Below, piece by piece: positions 27,157-35,449 of a stretch of DNA of 64,000 nt. The stretch is from Actinobacillus succinogenes 130Z. GTDB lineage: Bacteria; Pseudomonadota; Gammaproteobacteria; Enterobacterales; Pasteurellaceae. Below the pieces are notes generated by a model, which was given only the letters and a program-made list of their open reading frames with translations, was not told the origin of the DNA and did not search any database. Each line of letters begins with the position of its first letter. Within the stretch, counting starts at the first letter, position 1. The translations under genes were made by a program, and so were the position numbers. The DNA is taken from the NCBI RefSeq assembly GCF_000017245.1, contig NC_009655.1, positions 2,046,001 to 2,110,000 of the forward strand, read 5' to 3'.

Positions 27157-27940
27157 TTATTGAACTATTTTGGCTTTAAAAAAATGACTAAATTCAGAAT
27201 TGCCTAAGTTTATTATTACAATATTTTGCCTAGTCCTAGTTATTCCCGTATATACTAATTCATTAGTTGATTTATCATCAATTAATAAAAATAATGTATG
27301 AATTTCATCCTTTAAAACTATGTACGGTGGATAATTTCATCATTCCAGCATTTAGCCAAAATCCAGTTTTTTTAGCTCTTCTAATTTGATCAACATTATC
27401 TCTTGTTTCTAATAAGCCTTGTTTTCTGAGTTCTTCATACTCTTCCTTGGTTTCAAAGGTTGTTATGGTTTCTTCGTGATATTCAGATCTAATTGCAAAA
27501 TCAAGCTCTCGCAACATTTAGATCTCCTAAAATAGCAATATCATTTGAATGGATATCGTGTTTTTTGAGAAAATCAAAAATAAGATCTTTAATTTTCACT
27601 AATTTACTTATTTCATGATATTCAATAATGGAAGGAGCGAAATCAAACTCTCGTTGAGCTAGTAACATTTCATCCAGTCCATATTTATTACCAAGAAATT
27701 CTTTCTAAAGCTCAATAGCTAAATAACCAATATCATGTTTAAACCTAAAAGATTTTTTAAAGATCTATTCCATTGCCCCGAAATTCCTGTCGTTTTAATT
27801 TCTTTGTTTTCATCTAGCTCTCTATCATAGATATTCTGTTTTTCATCCCCAAATACGACTATTTCAGTATCTTTGTGAGAGAAATAATTTATGATTAAAT
27901 CAAGCCATTCTTGTTTATAATCTTGAATTTCATCAATAAA
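27157..27940 (-). pseudogene. Remnant of a UvrD-like (superfamily 1) DNA helicase
   Basis: A helicase C-terminal two-thirds can be followed across three frames. It begins at a Walker B-like FIDEIQDYKQEWLDLII, then IVVFGDEKQNIYDRE. A one-base loss in an A-run near 27760 moves it into KSFRFKHDIGYLAIE, which is broken by an in-frame TAG. After another shift near 27515 comes MLRELDFAIRSEYHEE... to KLSTVHSFKG. A two-base loss near 27305 leads to DEIHTLFLLIDDKSTNE, LVYTGITRTRQNIVI and a stop at 27157-27159. STVHSFKG and VYTGITRTR are SF1 helicase motifs. At least three frameshifts and one stop make it non-functional. No native uptake signal occurs in it, and neisserial ones flank its 3' end. Confidence 0.85.
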
Positions 27941-28123
27941 AACGTAGTTTTTTTGATCGCTCTTCTTCTCACCACGCACAAATTCATTCAACGTTTCGGC
28001 ATTGGTAATATGGCTGAAAGCGAGATCTTCTTTATTGATATAAATAATGTGAACATTTGCATCTACCGCTTGAATCTCTTGCATAATTTGAAGCAGCAGA
28101 TAACTTTTCCCCACACGGCGCCG
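27920..28123 (-). pseudogene. 5'-truncated fragment of an AAA_14-type ATPase fused to the helicase remnant
   Basis: About 65 codons beginning abruptly inside a P-loop (RRRVGKSYLLLQIMQEI) right against the plsY stop codon, then IIYINKEDLAFSHITNAE and KNYVFIDEIQD. This is the usual N-terminal pattern of the AAA_14/DUF4143 ATPases, but the start and first part of the P-loop are missing. From FIDEIQD onward the sequence continues as the UvrD-like helicase. The two remnants therefore seem to have been joined at this shared Walker B motif. Family assignment is from motif recall. Confidence 0.65.
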
Positions 28124-28124
28124 C

Positions 28125-28727
28125 TTATTTTTTGTTCGATTTTTTGCCCCAAATACGGTCTTCCTGACCGCGCCAGAGACGTTGAATATTATCATGATGA
28201 CGATACACAAGCAGACAGCAGACAAGTGCGACGGGGAAGGTAAATTCGGGGCGGAACCACCACACATATAACGGTACAAGTAAAGCGGAAATCACCGCAC
28301 TTAACGAAGAATAACCGCTAATCACAAACACCAAAACCCAAGTACCCAGCATAGTAGCCATTACGCCCCAACCGATAGGTGCGATAGCACCGAATGCGGT
28401 GGCAACCCCTTTACCGCCTCTGAATTTAAAAAAGATGGGAAAAATGTGACCGAGACAAGCGCCTAATGCCACCATGCCTAATTCGAACTGAGTTAATCCT
28501 AAATAATAACCGCACCAGACGGGAATCATGCCTTTTAATACGTCAAAAACAAATACCGCCAGTGCCGCCCAACGCCCGCCGATACGCAATACGTTGGTTG
28601 CACCCGGATTATGCGAACCGTGTCGGCGAGGATCCGGCAAACCGGCAAGGCGACACACGATAACTGCGCTGGAAATCGAGCCCAGTAAATAAGCGGCAAA
28701 CATATAGCAAAGGGCAAAAAGGCTCAT
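28125..28727 (-). CDS. plsY: Glycerol-3-phosphate acyltransferase PlsY
   Basis: Polytopic inner-membrane enzyme, 200 residues, that acylates glycerol-3-phosphate using acyl-phosphate to make lysophosphatidic acid. Motifs seen are AYLLGSISSAVIVCRL, DPRRHGSHNPGATNVLRIGG, GHIFPIFFKFRGGKGVATAFG and VWWFRP. AGGAA precedes the ATG. It is divergent from folB, as in E. coli. Its last ~145 bases are duplicated at 26884-27032, and foreign DNA starts immediately after its stop codon. The gene itself looks intact. Confidence 0.93.
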   Translation of the reverse strand: MSLFALCYMFAAYLLGSISSAVIVCRLAGLPDPRRHGSHNPGATNVLRIGGRWAALAVFVFDVLKGMIPVWCGYYLGLTQFELGMVALGACLGHIFPIFFKFRGGKGVATAFGAIAPIGWGVMATMLGTWVLVFVISGYSSLSAVISALLVPLYVWWFRPEFTFPVALVCCLLVYRHHDNIQRLWRGQEDRIWGKKSNKK

Positions 28728-28829
28728 AATGATGAATAATTCCTGTGAGATAAAGAATAGTTTTGTTTATTGTATCCAAACTTGATAGCATACGCCTACC
28801 AAATTTTTATATATTTTATTAAATGCAAA

Positions 28830-29192
28830 ATGAATGATCGTATTTTTATTGAAGGGCTCACCGTTTTTGCCCAAATCGGCGTATATGATTGGGAACAACA
28901 AATTAAACAACCGTTGGTTTTTGATCTTGAAATGACATGGGACAGCCGAAAAGCGGCGGAAACCGATAATGTCGCCAATTGTCTGAATTATGCGGAAGTC
29001 AGCGATTTCGTTGTCAGCTATGTACAATCAAAACCGTTTCTGTTAATCGAACGCGTCGCGAACGAAGTGGCGGAGCAACTCCGACAAAAATTTAATATTT
29101 CCTGGTTACGGCTGAAATTAAGTAAACCGAAAGCGGTATCACAAGCCCGTAACGTAGGAATTATTATCGAACGCGGTTCTTATCCCCGTTAA
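28830..29192 (+). CDS. folB: Dihydroneopterin aldolase
   Basis: Folate pathway enzyme that converts 7,8-dihydroneopterin to 6-hydroxymethyl-dihydropterin. 120 residues from ATG 28830. Family features are IFIEGLTVFAQIGVYDWEQ with the substrate-binding glutamate region, FLLIERVANEVAEQL and the catalytic lysine in LKLSKPKAV. The frame opens 20 codons earlier, but homologues begin at MNDRIFIEGL. It is divergent from plsY and convergent with fadR. Confidence 0.94.
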   Translation: MNDRIFIEGLTVFAQIGVYDWEQQIKQPLVFDLEMTWDSRKAAETDNVANCLNYAEVSDFVVSYVQSKPFLLIERVANEVAEQLRQKFNISWLRLKLSKPKAVSQARNVGIIIERGSYPR

Positions 29193-29232
29193 ATTAAATA
29201 ATCGGTACCCGGGAAAGAAGACGACGGTTATT

Positions 29233-29958
29233 TTATTTATTCATTAATAATGTCATATCGTCTTGAATTTCCGCATAAAGCACACCGCTTTCTTTGCCGT
29301 ATTGACGGATTAAAGCGGGAATCACTTCAAATTGTTTGGTTTTTGCCAAAATCACTAATTCTTTATAGAATTTCATGGCTAAAGCGCGAGCCTTAGCATT
29401 GGAAAAATACAGCGTGCCGACCCGCATATACAGATTACGCAAACTGTTTAATACCAAACCGTAAATCGGATTTTTCGAAATAAAGGTTAAATCGCGATAA
29501 ACTTTATAATCGAATGCGACGTAAGCTTCGACGGTATCCTCTAAAGATTCCAGTTCGTCAAACAGCGCAAACGATTCCGTCGGAAAGTATTTAAAAGCGC
29601 GCGGCATATAAATAGTCGCCAGATTGGTGCGTGCGGAGAGTACATTGGCGATTAACAGCGGCGATTGCACGCTGTCCAAGCGAATTAAAACTTCAATAAT
29701 ATTTAACCCGGAGGTTTCCCACACGTTATTTACCCGTGTCGGTTTGCCATGTTGAATATGTAACCAACCATCACGAGCCAAACGTTGCAACACTTCGCGC
29801 AAAGTTGTCCGAGTCACCCCTATTTTTTCAGCCAGATCCCGTTCGGCCGGTAAATCGGTGCCGGGTGGAAAAGTATTATTCCAAATACTCTTGATAATAT
29901 ATTCTTCAGCGAGCGCCGCAGGACTGCGTGCTTTTAGAATGGATGTAAAATCATTCAT
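29233..29958 (-). CDS. fadR: Fatty acid metabolism regulator FadR
   Basis: GntR-family acyl-CoA-responsive transcription factor of 241 residues. The N-terminal winged helix-turn-helix (PPGTDLPAERDLAEKIGVTRTTLREVLQRLARDGWLHIQHGKPTRVNN) matches the FadR type, followed by the all-helical acyl-CoA domain. In E. coli FadR represses fad genes and activates fabA/fabB. It is divergent from nhaB, as in E. coli. A near-consensus FadR operator stands upstream of fadL at 49965 in this window, giving it a visible target. ATG 29956-29958 starts MNDFTSILKARSPA; nine more codons are open upstream. Confidence 0.93.
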   Translation of the reverse strand: MNDFTSILKARSPAALAEEYIIKSIWNNTFPPGTDLPAERDLAEKIGVTRTTLREVLQRLARDGWLHIQHGKPTRVNNVWETSGLNIIEVLIRLDSVQSPLLIANVLSARTNLATIYMPRAFKYFPTESFALFDELESLEDTVEAYVAFDYKVYRDLTFISKNPIYGLVLNSLRNLYMRVGTLYFSNAKARALAMKFYKELVILAKTKQFEVIPALIRQYGKESGVLYAEIQDDMTLLMNK

Positions 29959-30107
29959 AAATATCAAGGGAAAATTTAAAATCAAAAAAATTAAAAGAAT
30001 AAATTAAATTTTTACTGGTAATTTTGGGCAATTCCCTGTAAAATAATAAGCCTATTATCCACAAAACAGCAGGACAATGAAAGCTATATTTTCCTAAGGA
30101 CAAACAG

Positions 30108-31676
30108 ATGAAGTACATTCAAGCATTTATGAATAACTTTTTGGGAAACAGCCCGGATTGGTATAAAGTAACGATAGGCGTCTTTTTAGTCATCAATCCC
30201 TTTATCTTCTGGTTTCATCCGTTTATTGCAGGTTGGTTGCTGGTAGCGGAGTTCATTTTCACTCTGGCTATGGCATTAAAATGTTATCCGTTACAGCCCG
30301 GCGGTATGTTGGCGTTGGAAGCCGTAACCATAGGCATGACCAGTCCCGAACATGTTAAAGCGGAAATTTTGGCAAATTTCGAAGTTATTCTGTTGTTAAT
30401 GTTTATGGTGGCGGGAATCTACTTCATGAAGCAGTTACTGCTTTACGCATTCACAAAGTTATTATTACGAATCCGTTCCAAACTCACACTATCATTAGCA
30501 TTCTGTTTAACCGCCGCATTCCTTTCCGCCTTCTTGGACGCATTAACGGTAATCGCTGTAATCATCAGTGTTGCGATGGGTTTTTACGGTGTTTATCACA
30601 AAGTGGCATCCGGCGGTACGTTCAATGATCCTTCCGACATTACCAACGATGCCAAAATCAAACAAAATATGGAAACTTTAGAACAGTTCCGCGCATTTCT
30701 GCGCAGTTTGATGATGCATGCGGCAGTCGGCACCGCATTAGGCGGCGTGATGACATTAGTGGGCGAACCGCAAAACCTAATTATTGCCGAACAGGCCGGC
30801 TGGGGATTCAAGGAATTCTTTTTCCGAATGTCGCCCGTCACCCTTCTGACATTAATTTCGGGCGTCGTGACCTGCATTACGGTAGAACGCCTCCGTTTAT
30901 GCGGTTACGGCGAAAAACTTCCGCGTAAAGTTTGGGGGGTATTGGCAAAATTCGACCGCGCTCACGAGGAGCAAATGACTACACAGGATCGCGTTAAATT
31001 GGGTGTGCAGGTTTTCGTCGGTATCTGGTTGATCATCGGTTTGGCGTTTCATTTGGCGTCGGTAGGATTAATCGGTTTAACCGTAATCATCCTTACCACC
31101 GCTTATTGCGGCATTACGGATGAACACGCTATCGGTCGTGCTTTCCAGGAAAGTTTACCCTTCCTTTCTTTATTGGTTGTATTCTTTTCCGTGGTTGCCG
31201 TCATCATCGATCAACACCTATTCGCACCGGTTATCGAATTGGTTCTGAACGCTTCGGAATCCGTACAGTTATTGCTGTTCTATATTTTCAACGGGGTACT
31301 ATCCGCCATTTCCGATAACGTTTTCGTCGCAACGGTTTATATCAACGAAGCGAAAAACGCTTTAACCGCCGGTGCGATCTCACCGTACCAGTTTGAAATG
31401 ATTTCCGTGGCAATCAACACCGGTACCAACTTACCGTCTGTGGCGACACCGAATGGTCAGGCTGCATTCCTGTTCTTGCTCACCTCATCCATTTCGCCGT
31501 TAATTCGTTTATCTTACGGGCGCATGGTTTATATGGCGCTGCCTTATACCATCGTATTAAGTATTGTGGGGTTATTGGCGGTGGAATATGTGCTGCCAGG
31601 TATGACGCAATGGCTGGCACAGGTTGGGCTGATTGAATCGCCGCATATTCCGATGACTTCGGTTTTCGGCCATTAA
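30108..31676 (+). CDS. nhaB: Na+/H+ antiporter NhaB
   Basis: Inner-membrane sodium/proton antiporter, 522 residues, about twelve helices. NhaB signatures include PLQPGGMLALEAVTIGMTS, LCLTAAFLSAFLDALTV-like sequence, LGGVMTLVGEPQNLIIAEQAGW, and NGVLSAISDNVFVATVYINE near the C-terminus. CCTAAGGACAAACAG gives a good ribosome site. It is followed 22 bases later by dsbB, so the two are probably co-transcribed; fadR-nhaB-dsbB order is shared with E. coli. Confidence 0.95.
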   Translation: MKYIQAFMNNFLGNSPDWYKVTIGVFLVINPFIFWFHPFIAGWLLVAEFIFTLAMALKCYPLQPGGMLALEAVTIGMTSPEHVKAEILANFEVILLLMFMVAGIYFMKQLLLYAFTKLLLRIRSKLTLSLAFCLTAAFLSAFLDALTVIAVIISVAMGFYGVYHKVASGGTFNDPSDITNDAKIKQNMETLEQFRAFLRSLMMHAAVGTALGGVMTLVGEPQNLIIAEQAGWGFKEFFFRMSPVTLLTLISGVVTCITVERLRLCGYGEKLPRKVWGVLAKFDRAHEEQMTTQDRVKLGVQVFVGIWLIIGLAFHLASVGLIGLTVIILTTAYCGITDEHAIGRAFQESLPFLSLLVVFFSVVAVIIDQHLFAPVIELVLNASESVQLLLFYIFNGVLSAISDNVFVATVYINEAKNALTAGAISPYQFEMISVAINTGTNLPSVATPNGQAAFLFLLTSSISPLIRLSYGRMVYMALPYTIVLSIVGLLAVEYVLPGMTQWLAQVGLIESPHIPMTSVFGH

Positions 31677-31698
31677 TTCATTTAATAAAGGAGGCGTG

Positions 31699-32235
31699 AT
31701 GTTCGGTTATTTAAAACGTATTTCAATAGAACGGTCATCCTGGTTATTGTTGTTCGTTTCGGCAATCTGCTTGGAATTGGCCGCACTTTACTTTCAATAC
31801 GGTTTGAAACTCGACCCGTGCGTTATGTGCGTTTACGAGCGGGTCGCGCTGTTCGGCGTTGTCTTCGCCGGCATTATCGGTTTCATTGCGCCTCAATTTT
31901 TAATTTTCCGTCTGCTCGCTCTTGCCGTCGGATTATGGGGAGCGATTAAAGGTTTGCTGTTTTCTATTAAACATGTGGGTTATCAACTGCATCCCAATCC
32001 TTGGGATCAATGTCCGGTGTTTGTGCAGTTTCCTGAAACGCTTCCGTTGGATAAATGGCTGCCGGCGCTCTTTCACCCGACCGGATTGTGCAGTGAAATC
32101 AACTGGACTTTCATGGGCTTTACTATGCCGCAATGGTTAATTTTCATTTTCGGCTTTTATGCCGTCGCTTTAGGTCTGATTTTGCTAAGTCAACTGAAAA
32201 AAAGTGCGGTCAGAAATCGCAATATTTTTCGTTAA
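31699..32235 (+). CDS. dsbB: Disulfide bond formation protein B
   Basis: Inner-membrane quinone reductase that re-oxidises DsbA. 178 residues, four helices. Both redox pairs are visible: CVMC in DPCVMCVYERV (first periplasmic loop), and the two cysteines of the second loop in WDQCPVFV and HPTGLCSEINW. AAAGGAGG precedes an in-frame GTG (31696) and ATG (31699); the ATG has the better spacing. It follows nhaB. An uptake-signal core sits near the 3' end. Confidence 0.94.
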   Translation: MFGYLKRISIERSSWLLLFVSAICLELAALYFQYGLKLDPCVMCVYERVALFGVVFAGIIGFIAPQFLIFRLLALAVGLWGAIKGLLFSIKHVGYQLHPNPWDQCPVFVQFPETLPLDKWLPALFHPTGLCSEINWTFMGFTMPQWLIFIFGFYAVALGLILLSQLKKSAVRNRNIFR

Positions 32236-32245
32236 TAGATGATGT

Positions 32246-32279
32246 AAAAAACGCCGAATCGGACATTCGGCGTTTTTTT
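32246..32279. terminator. Bidirectional terminator between dsbB and tqsA
   Basis: Perfect inverted repeat AAAAAACGCCGAAT / ATTCGGCGTTTTTT with a 5-base loop, between convergent genes; A- and T-runs serve both strands. Confidence 0.93.
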
Positions 32280-32283
32280 GATG

Positions 32284-33336
32284 TTATTCTTTTTCTGCCG
32301 GCAATTCATCTCCCAGCAATACGGCATAACGCGACGTACCCGGACTGGATTCCAGGGCGATTTTACATGCCATGGTTAATGGTACCGACAGCAACATACC
32401 GACGGTTCCCAGCAACCAGCCCCAGAATAAAAGAGACAGAAAGACCACCAGAGTGGACAACCCTAATTTTTTACCCATCAGTTTGGGTTCCAGCACATTA
32501 CCGATTACCATATTAACGGCAATCACACCGGCGGCGACAGCGAATCCCACAGAAAAGCCGTTCAGTAATAATGTCTGCACAATAATCGGTATGGCCGCAA
32601 TAATAGAACCGATATTAGGAATATAATTAAATAAAAAACTCAAGGTCGCCCACAACACCGCATACTGTACGCCCATCAATTCAAGCAATAACCAAACACA
32701 AAACCCCGTAAGCGTACTTACCAGCGTTTTAACCCCCAAATAACTGATAATTCCCTGTAATACGCGATCCAAATGCTGTTCTTCCCGATTCTGTTCCCGC
32801 CGATTGCTGCTGAAAGCAATCGCCAGTTTTCGCTTTGCCGTAGGCGCTTCCAACAACATAAAAATCACCACGAGAATCAATACGAAAGCGCTCGATACCA
32901 CATTGGAAAAATTCAGTAATAAGTGGCTGGCGAAGTTCATCAATACGTTCGGATCAAACTGCTGCTGAATACGGGAAGCATCGAAATCAAAAGGAATATG
33001 CAAACGAACCGCTAACGCCTGAACAGAATGAAGACGTTCCAGCATAAGCTCCCGATATTGCGGCATAGAGCGGCTGAATTCCTGCACGGTACCGTTAATC
33101 AACCCGACCAGAAAGAAAAACGCCAAGGAAATCAACACAAACAGCAAGGCAATCGCCAACCAGTGCGGCACACGGCGATATGTCATAAATTTAATAACCG
33201 GCGAACAGACAATCGAAATAAATAACGCCAATAAAAACTGCACCACAATTTCCGCCGACAGCTTAATACCGGCAAAAATAATCACCAGCGAAGCCATGGC
33301 AACCAGATAAGACAGTAAGGAAGAAGGCTTTGTCAT
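32284..33336 (-). CDS. tqsA: AI-2E family transporter, TqsA-like
   Basis: Polytopic inner-membrane protein of 350 residues in the AI-2E/PerM family. It follows E. coli TqsA (YdgG) in length and sequence as recalled: AEIVVQFLLALFISIV, SRSMPQYRELM, LNYIPNIGSIIAAIPIIVQ-type sequence, GLSTLVVFLSLLFWGWLLGTVGMLLSVPLT and KIALESSPGT. E. coli TqsA affects export of autoinducer-2; whether this protein does so is inferred. ATG 33334-33336 is chosen over the adjacent upstream TTG. Confidence 0.82.
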   Translation of the reverse strand: MTKPSSLLSYLVAMASLVIIFAGIKLSAEIVVQFLLALFISIVCSPVIKFMTYRRVPHWLAIALLFVLISLAFFFLVGLINGTVQEFSRSMPQYRELMLERLHSVQALAVRLHIPFDFDASRIQQQFDPNVLMNFASHLLLNFSNVVSSAFVLILVVIFMLLEAPTAKRKLAIAFSSNRREQNREEQHLDRVLQGIISYLGVKTLVSTLTGFCVWLLLELMGVQYAVLWATLSFLFNYIPNIGSIIAAIPIIVQTLLLNGFSVGFAVAAGVIAVNMVIGNVLEPKLMGKKLGLSTLVVFLSLLFWGWLLGTVGMLLSVPLTMACKIALESSPGTSRYAVLLGDELPAEKE

Positions 33337-33423
33337 CAAAAAACTCCGAAAAAATCAACCGCACTTTATGGCTTGTTTAACTCATAAACAAACGCTAATC
33401 CGCGCGGTTCATACATTATTTTG

Positions 33424-33801
33424 TTATTTATATAATCTGTGGTATTCAGATTTTAATTCGAAAAGACGCTGCGTGGCTTTTTTCGCCTCGTCTAAATCGT
33501 CATCCGCCAATTGATCCGCCCGATCCAGCGCATCAATAAATTGCTGCATACCCGCCTGATAATCCTTAAATTCATCATCGGTTTTAATTTTTGACGGTTT
33601 TTTATTCATTGATTGCACGGAGGCTTCACGCAAACTTGCCGCCGCCCGATGGAATTCCTGCGCGGAAGCGGCGTCGCTTATTTTATTCATGGCAACCGAC
33701 ATCCGTCCCATTTCGGCTTTTACATTGGAACCGCCGTCACAAGCGGCAACGCCGAAAATTAAGGTAAAAACGCCCAGTAAAGCAAAAAATTTTTTCATCA
33801 T
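33424..33801 (-). CDS. Cytochrome b562-family lipoprotein
   Basis: Protein of 125 residues (124 from the second ATG at 33798). It has a lipoprotein signal peptide ending in the lipobox FGVAACDGG, then a helical domain like periplasmic cytochrome b562. The possible haem ligands are in place: a methionine early in helix 1 (AEMGRMSVAM) and a histidine in the final helix (LKSEYHRLYK; the family has AYHQKYR). Mid-domain DEFKDYQAGMQQFIDALDRAD also matches the four-helix pattern. Soluble cytochrome b562 is not usually lipidated, so a membrane-tethered form is notable. Haem binding is inferred. Confidence 0.75.
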   Translation of the reverse strand: MMKKFFALLGVFTLIFGVAACDGGSNVKAEMGRMSVAMNKISDAASAQEFHRAAASLREASVQSMNKKPSKIKTDDEFKDYQAGMQQFIDALDRADQLADDDLDEAKKATQRLFELKSEYHRLYK

Positions 33802-33828
33802 AGTGTTCCCGTTAATAAAAAATAGTCA

Positions 33829-34167
33829 TTAAATCGCTTCTTCGTTTTCTTCACCCGTACGAATCCGAATCACACGTTCCACATCATACACAAAGATTTT
33901 TCCGTCACCGATTTTACCGGTTTGCGCCGTATCGATAATGGTTTCGATGCATTGCTCCAGTTGATCGTCGGCAATAATAATTTCCACCTTCACTTTCGGC
34001 AGAAAATCCACCATATATTCCGCGCCGCGATACAATTCCGTATGCCCTTTCTGTCGTCCGAATCCGCGCACTTCCGTCACCGTCATACCGGCAATACCGA
34101 TATCGGACAAAGCCTCGCGCACATCATCCAATTTAAAGGGTTTAATAATTGCTTCAATTTTTTTCAT
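33829..34167 (-). CDS. glnB: Nitrogen regulatory protein P-II
   Basis: Small trimeric signal protein of 112 residues that senses 2-oxoglutarate, ATP and glutamine. The uridylylation site tyrosine is in the T-loop RGAEYMVDFLPK, and the C-loop GKIGDGKIFVYDVE is intact. Two ATGs are available (34173 and 34167); the second has AAGGA at proper spacing and gives the standard MKKIEAIIKPF start. There is no amt gene beside it, which favours GlnB over GlnK. Confidence 0.93.
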   Translation of the reverse strand: MKKIEAIIKPFKLDDVREALSDIGIAGMTVTEVRGFGRQKGHTELYRGAEYMVDFLPKVKVEIIIADDQLEQCIETIIDTAQTGKIGDGKIFVYDVERVIRIRTGEENEEAI

Positions 34168-34217
34168 CTTCATTTCCTTCTGATACGTCGAAAAATAACG
34201 TGCATTCCGACCGCACT

Positions 34218-34811
34218 TTAACGGCGGGCGGATTTCGGTCTGAAGCTTTCGATGACTTCAGGTTCGGTATCGATATAAATACCGTCAATCAGTTGCAGAC
34301 AGTAGGGGACGGCGGCAAAAATGCCTTTTACCAATGTATTGCCGTCAACATCTTTCACGCCTTCCAATGTTTCTTTAATGGCTTTCGGTTGTCCCGGTAA
34401 ATTGAGAATCAGGCTGTTTTTACGAATGACGCCCACTTGGCGGGATAAAATAGCGGTCGGCACAAAATGCAGACTGACCTGACGCATTTGCTCGCCGAAT
34501 CCCGGCATTTCGCGATCCGCAATCGCCAGCGTCGCATCCGGCGTCACGTCCCGTTTTGCCGGTCCGGTGCCGCCGGTAGTTAACACCAAATGACATTGCC
34601 GTTCGTCCACCAGCTCAATCAGAGTTTGCTCGATTTTCTCTTGTTCGTCGGGAATTAATCGGGTTTCCACTTCGAATTTTTCCGTCAATGCCGCTTCCAG
34701 CCAGCTTTGCAGTGCCGGAATGCCCTGATCCGCATACACCCCCTGAGAGGCGCGATCCGATACGGAAACCAAGCCGATTTTTAATTTTTTATCTTGATAA
34801 AGTGCGGTCAT
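34218..34811 (-). CDS. mogA: Molybdopterin adenylyltransferase
   Basis: Adenylylates molybdopterin before molybdenum insertion. 197 residues. Motifs are KIGLVSVSDRASQGVYADQG, LVLTTGGTGPAKRDVTPDAT and LNLPGQPKAIKETLEGVKD. The cofactor would serve the molybdopterin reductases at 58-64 kb. AAGGAAAAAT precedes the ATG. It lies 16 bases after rnhB on the same strand. Confidence 0.94.
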   Translation of the reverse strand: MTALYQDKKLKIGLVSVSDRASQGVYADQGIPALQSWLEAALTEKFEVETRLIPDEQEKIEQTLIELVDERQCHLVLTTGGTGPAKRDVTPDATLAIADREMPGFGEQMRQVSLHFVPTAILSRQVGVIRKNSLILNLPGQPKAIKETLEGVKDVDGNTLVKGIFAAVPYCLQLIDGIYIDTEPEVIESFRPKSARR

Positions 34812-34826
34812 ATTTTTCCTTATTTT

Positions 34827-35435
34827 TTACTGTGTTCTATTAAACTCTTCTATCGCTTTGCGAACCGGTGCGAAACTGCGCCGGTGCTGCGGCAACGCGC
34901 CGAACCGCATCAGCTTTTCCAGATGGACTTTGGTAGGATAACCTTTGTGCTTGGCGAATTCATATTGCGGAAACTGCTTATCCAACGTTTCCATTTCCTG
35001 ATCCCGCGCTACTTTGGCAAGAATAGAGGCCGCGCTGATTTCCGCCACTTTACCGTCGCCCTTGATAATCGCCTGCGCCGGCATATCCAGTTCCGGTACA
35101 CGATTACCGTCCACCAATACCAAATGCGGTAAAATTTTAAGCGATTTGACCGCCCGGCGCATGGCAAGCATGGTGGCATGCAGAATATTAAGTTCGTCGA
35201 TCTCTTCCGCTTCAGCCCGCCCCAGCGACCAGGCCAGGGCTTTTTCCTTAATTTCCGCAGCCAAAACAAGGCGTTTCTTTTCACTTAGTTTTTTACTGTC
35301 CGCCAGCCCGGAGATAGGGTTATTCGGATCCAGAATTACCGCAGCGGTGACCACCGCCCCCACTAACGGACCTCGTCCCACTTCGTCAACGCCTGCAATC
35401 AGCCCATAACCTTGCGGATATTCAAATTCGGACAT
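34827..35435 (-). CDS. rnhB: Ribonuclease HII
   Basis: Cleaves RNA in RNA-DNA hybrids, including single embedded ribonucleotides. 202 residues. Catalytic acids are in IAGVDEVGRGPLVG (DE) and in ILVDGNR-like LVLVDGNRVPEL. GYPTKVHLEKLMRFGALPQHRRSF is typical of the family. AGAGGAAATAT precedes the ATG. It lies 14 bases after lpxB, continuing the fabZ-lpxA-lpxB-rnhB order known from E. coli. Confidence 0.95.
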   Translation of the reverse strand: MSEFEYPQGYGLIAGVDEVGRGPLVGAVVTAAVILDPNNPISGLADSKKLSEKKRLVLAAEIKEKALAWSLGRAEAEEIDELNILHATMLAMRRAVKSLKILPHLVLVDGNRVPELDMPAQAIIKGDGKVAEISAASILAKVARDQEMETLDKQFPQYEFAKHKGYPTKVHLEKLMRFGALPQHRRSFAPVRKAIEEFNRTQ

Positions 35436-35449
35436 ATTTCCTCTCCGTA

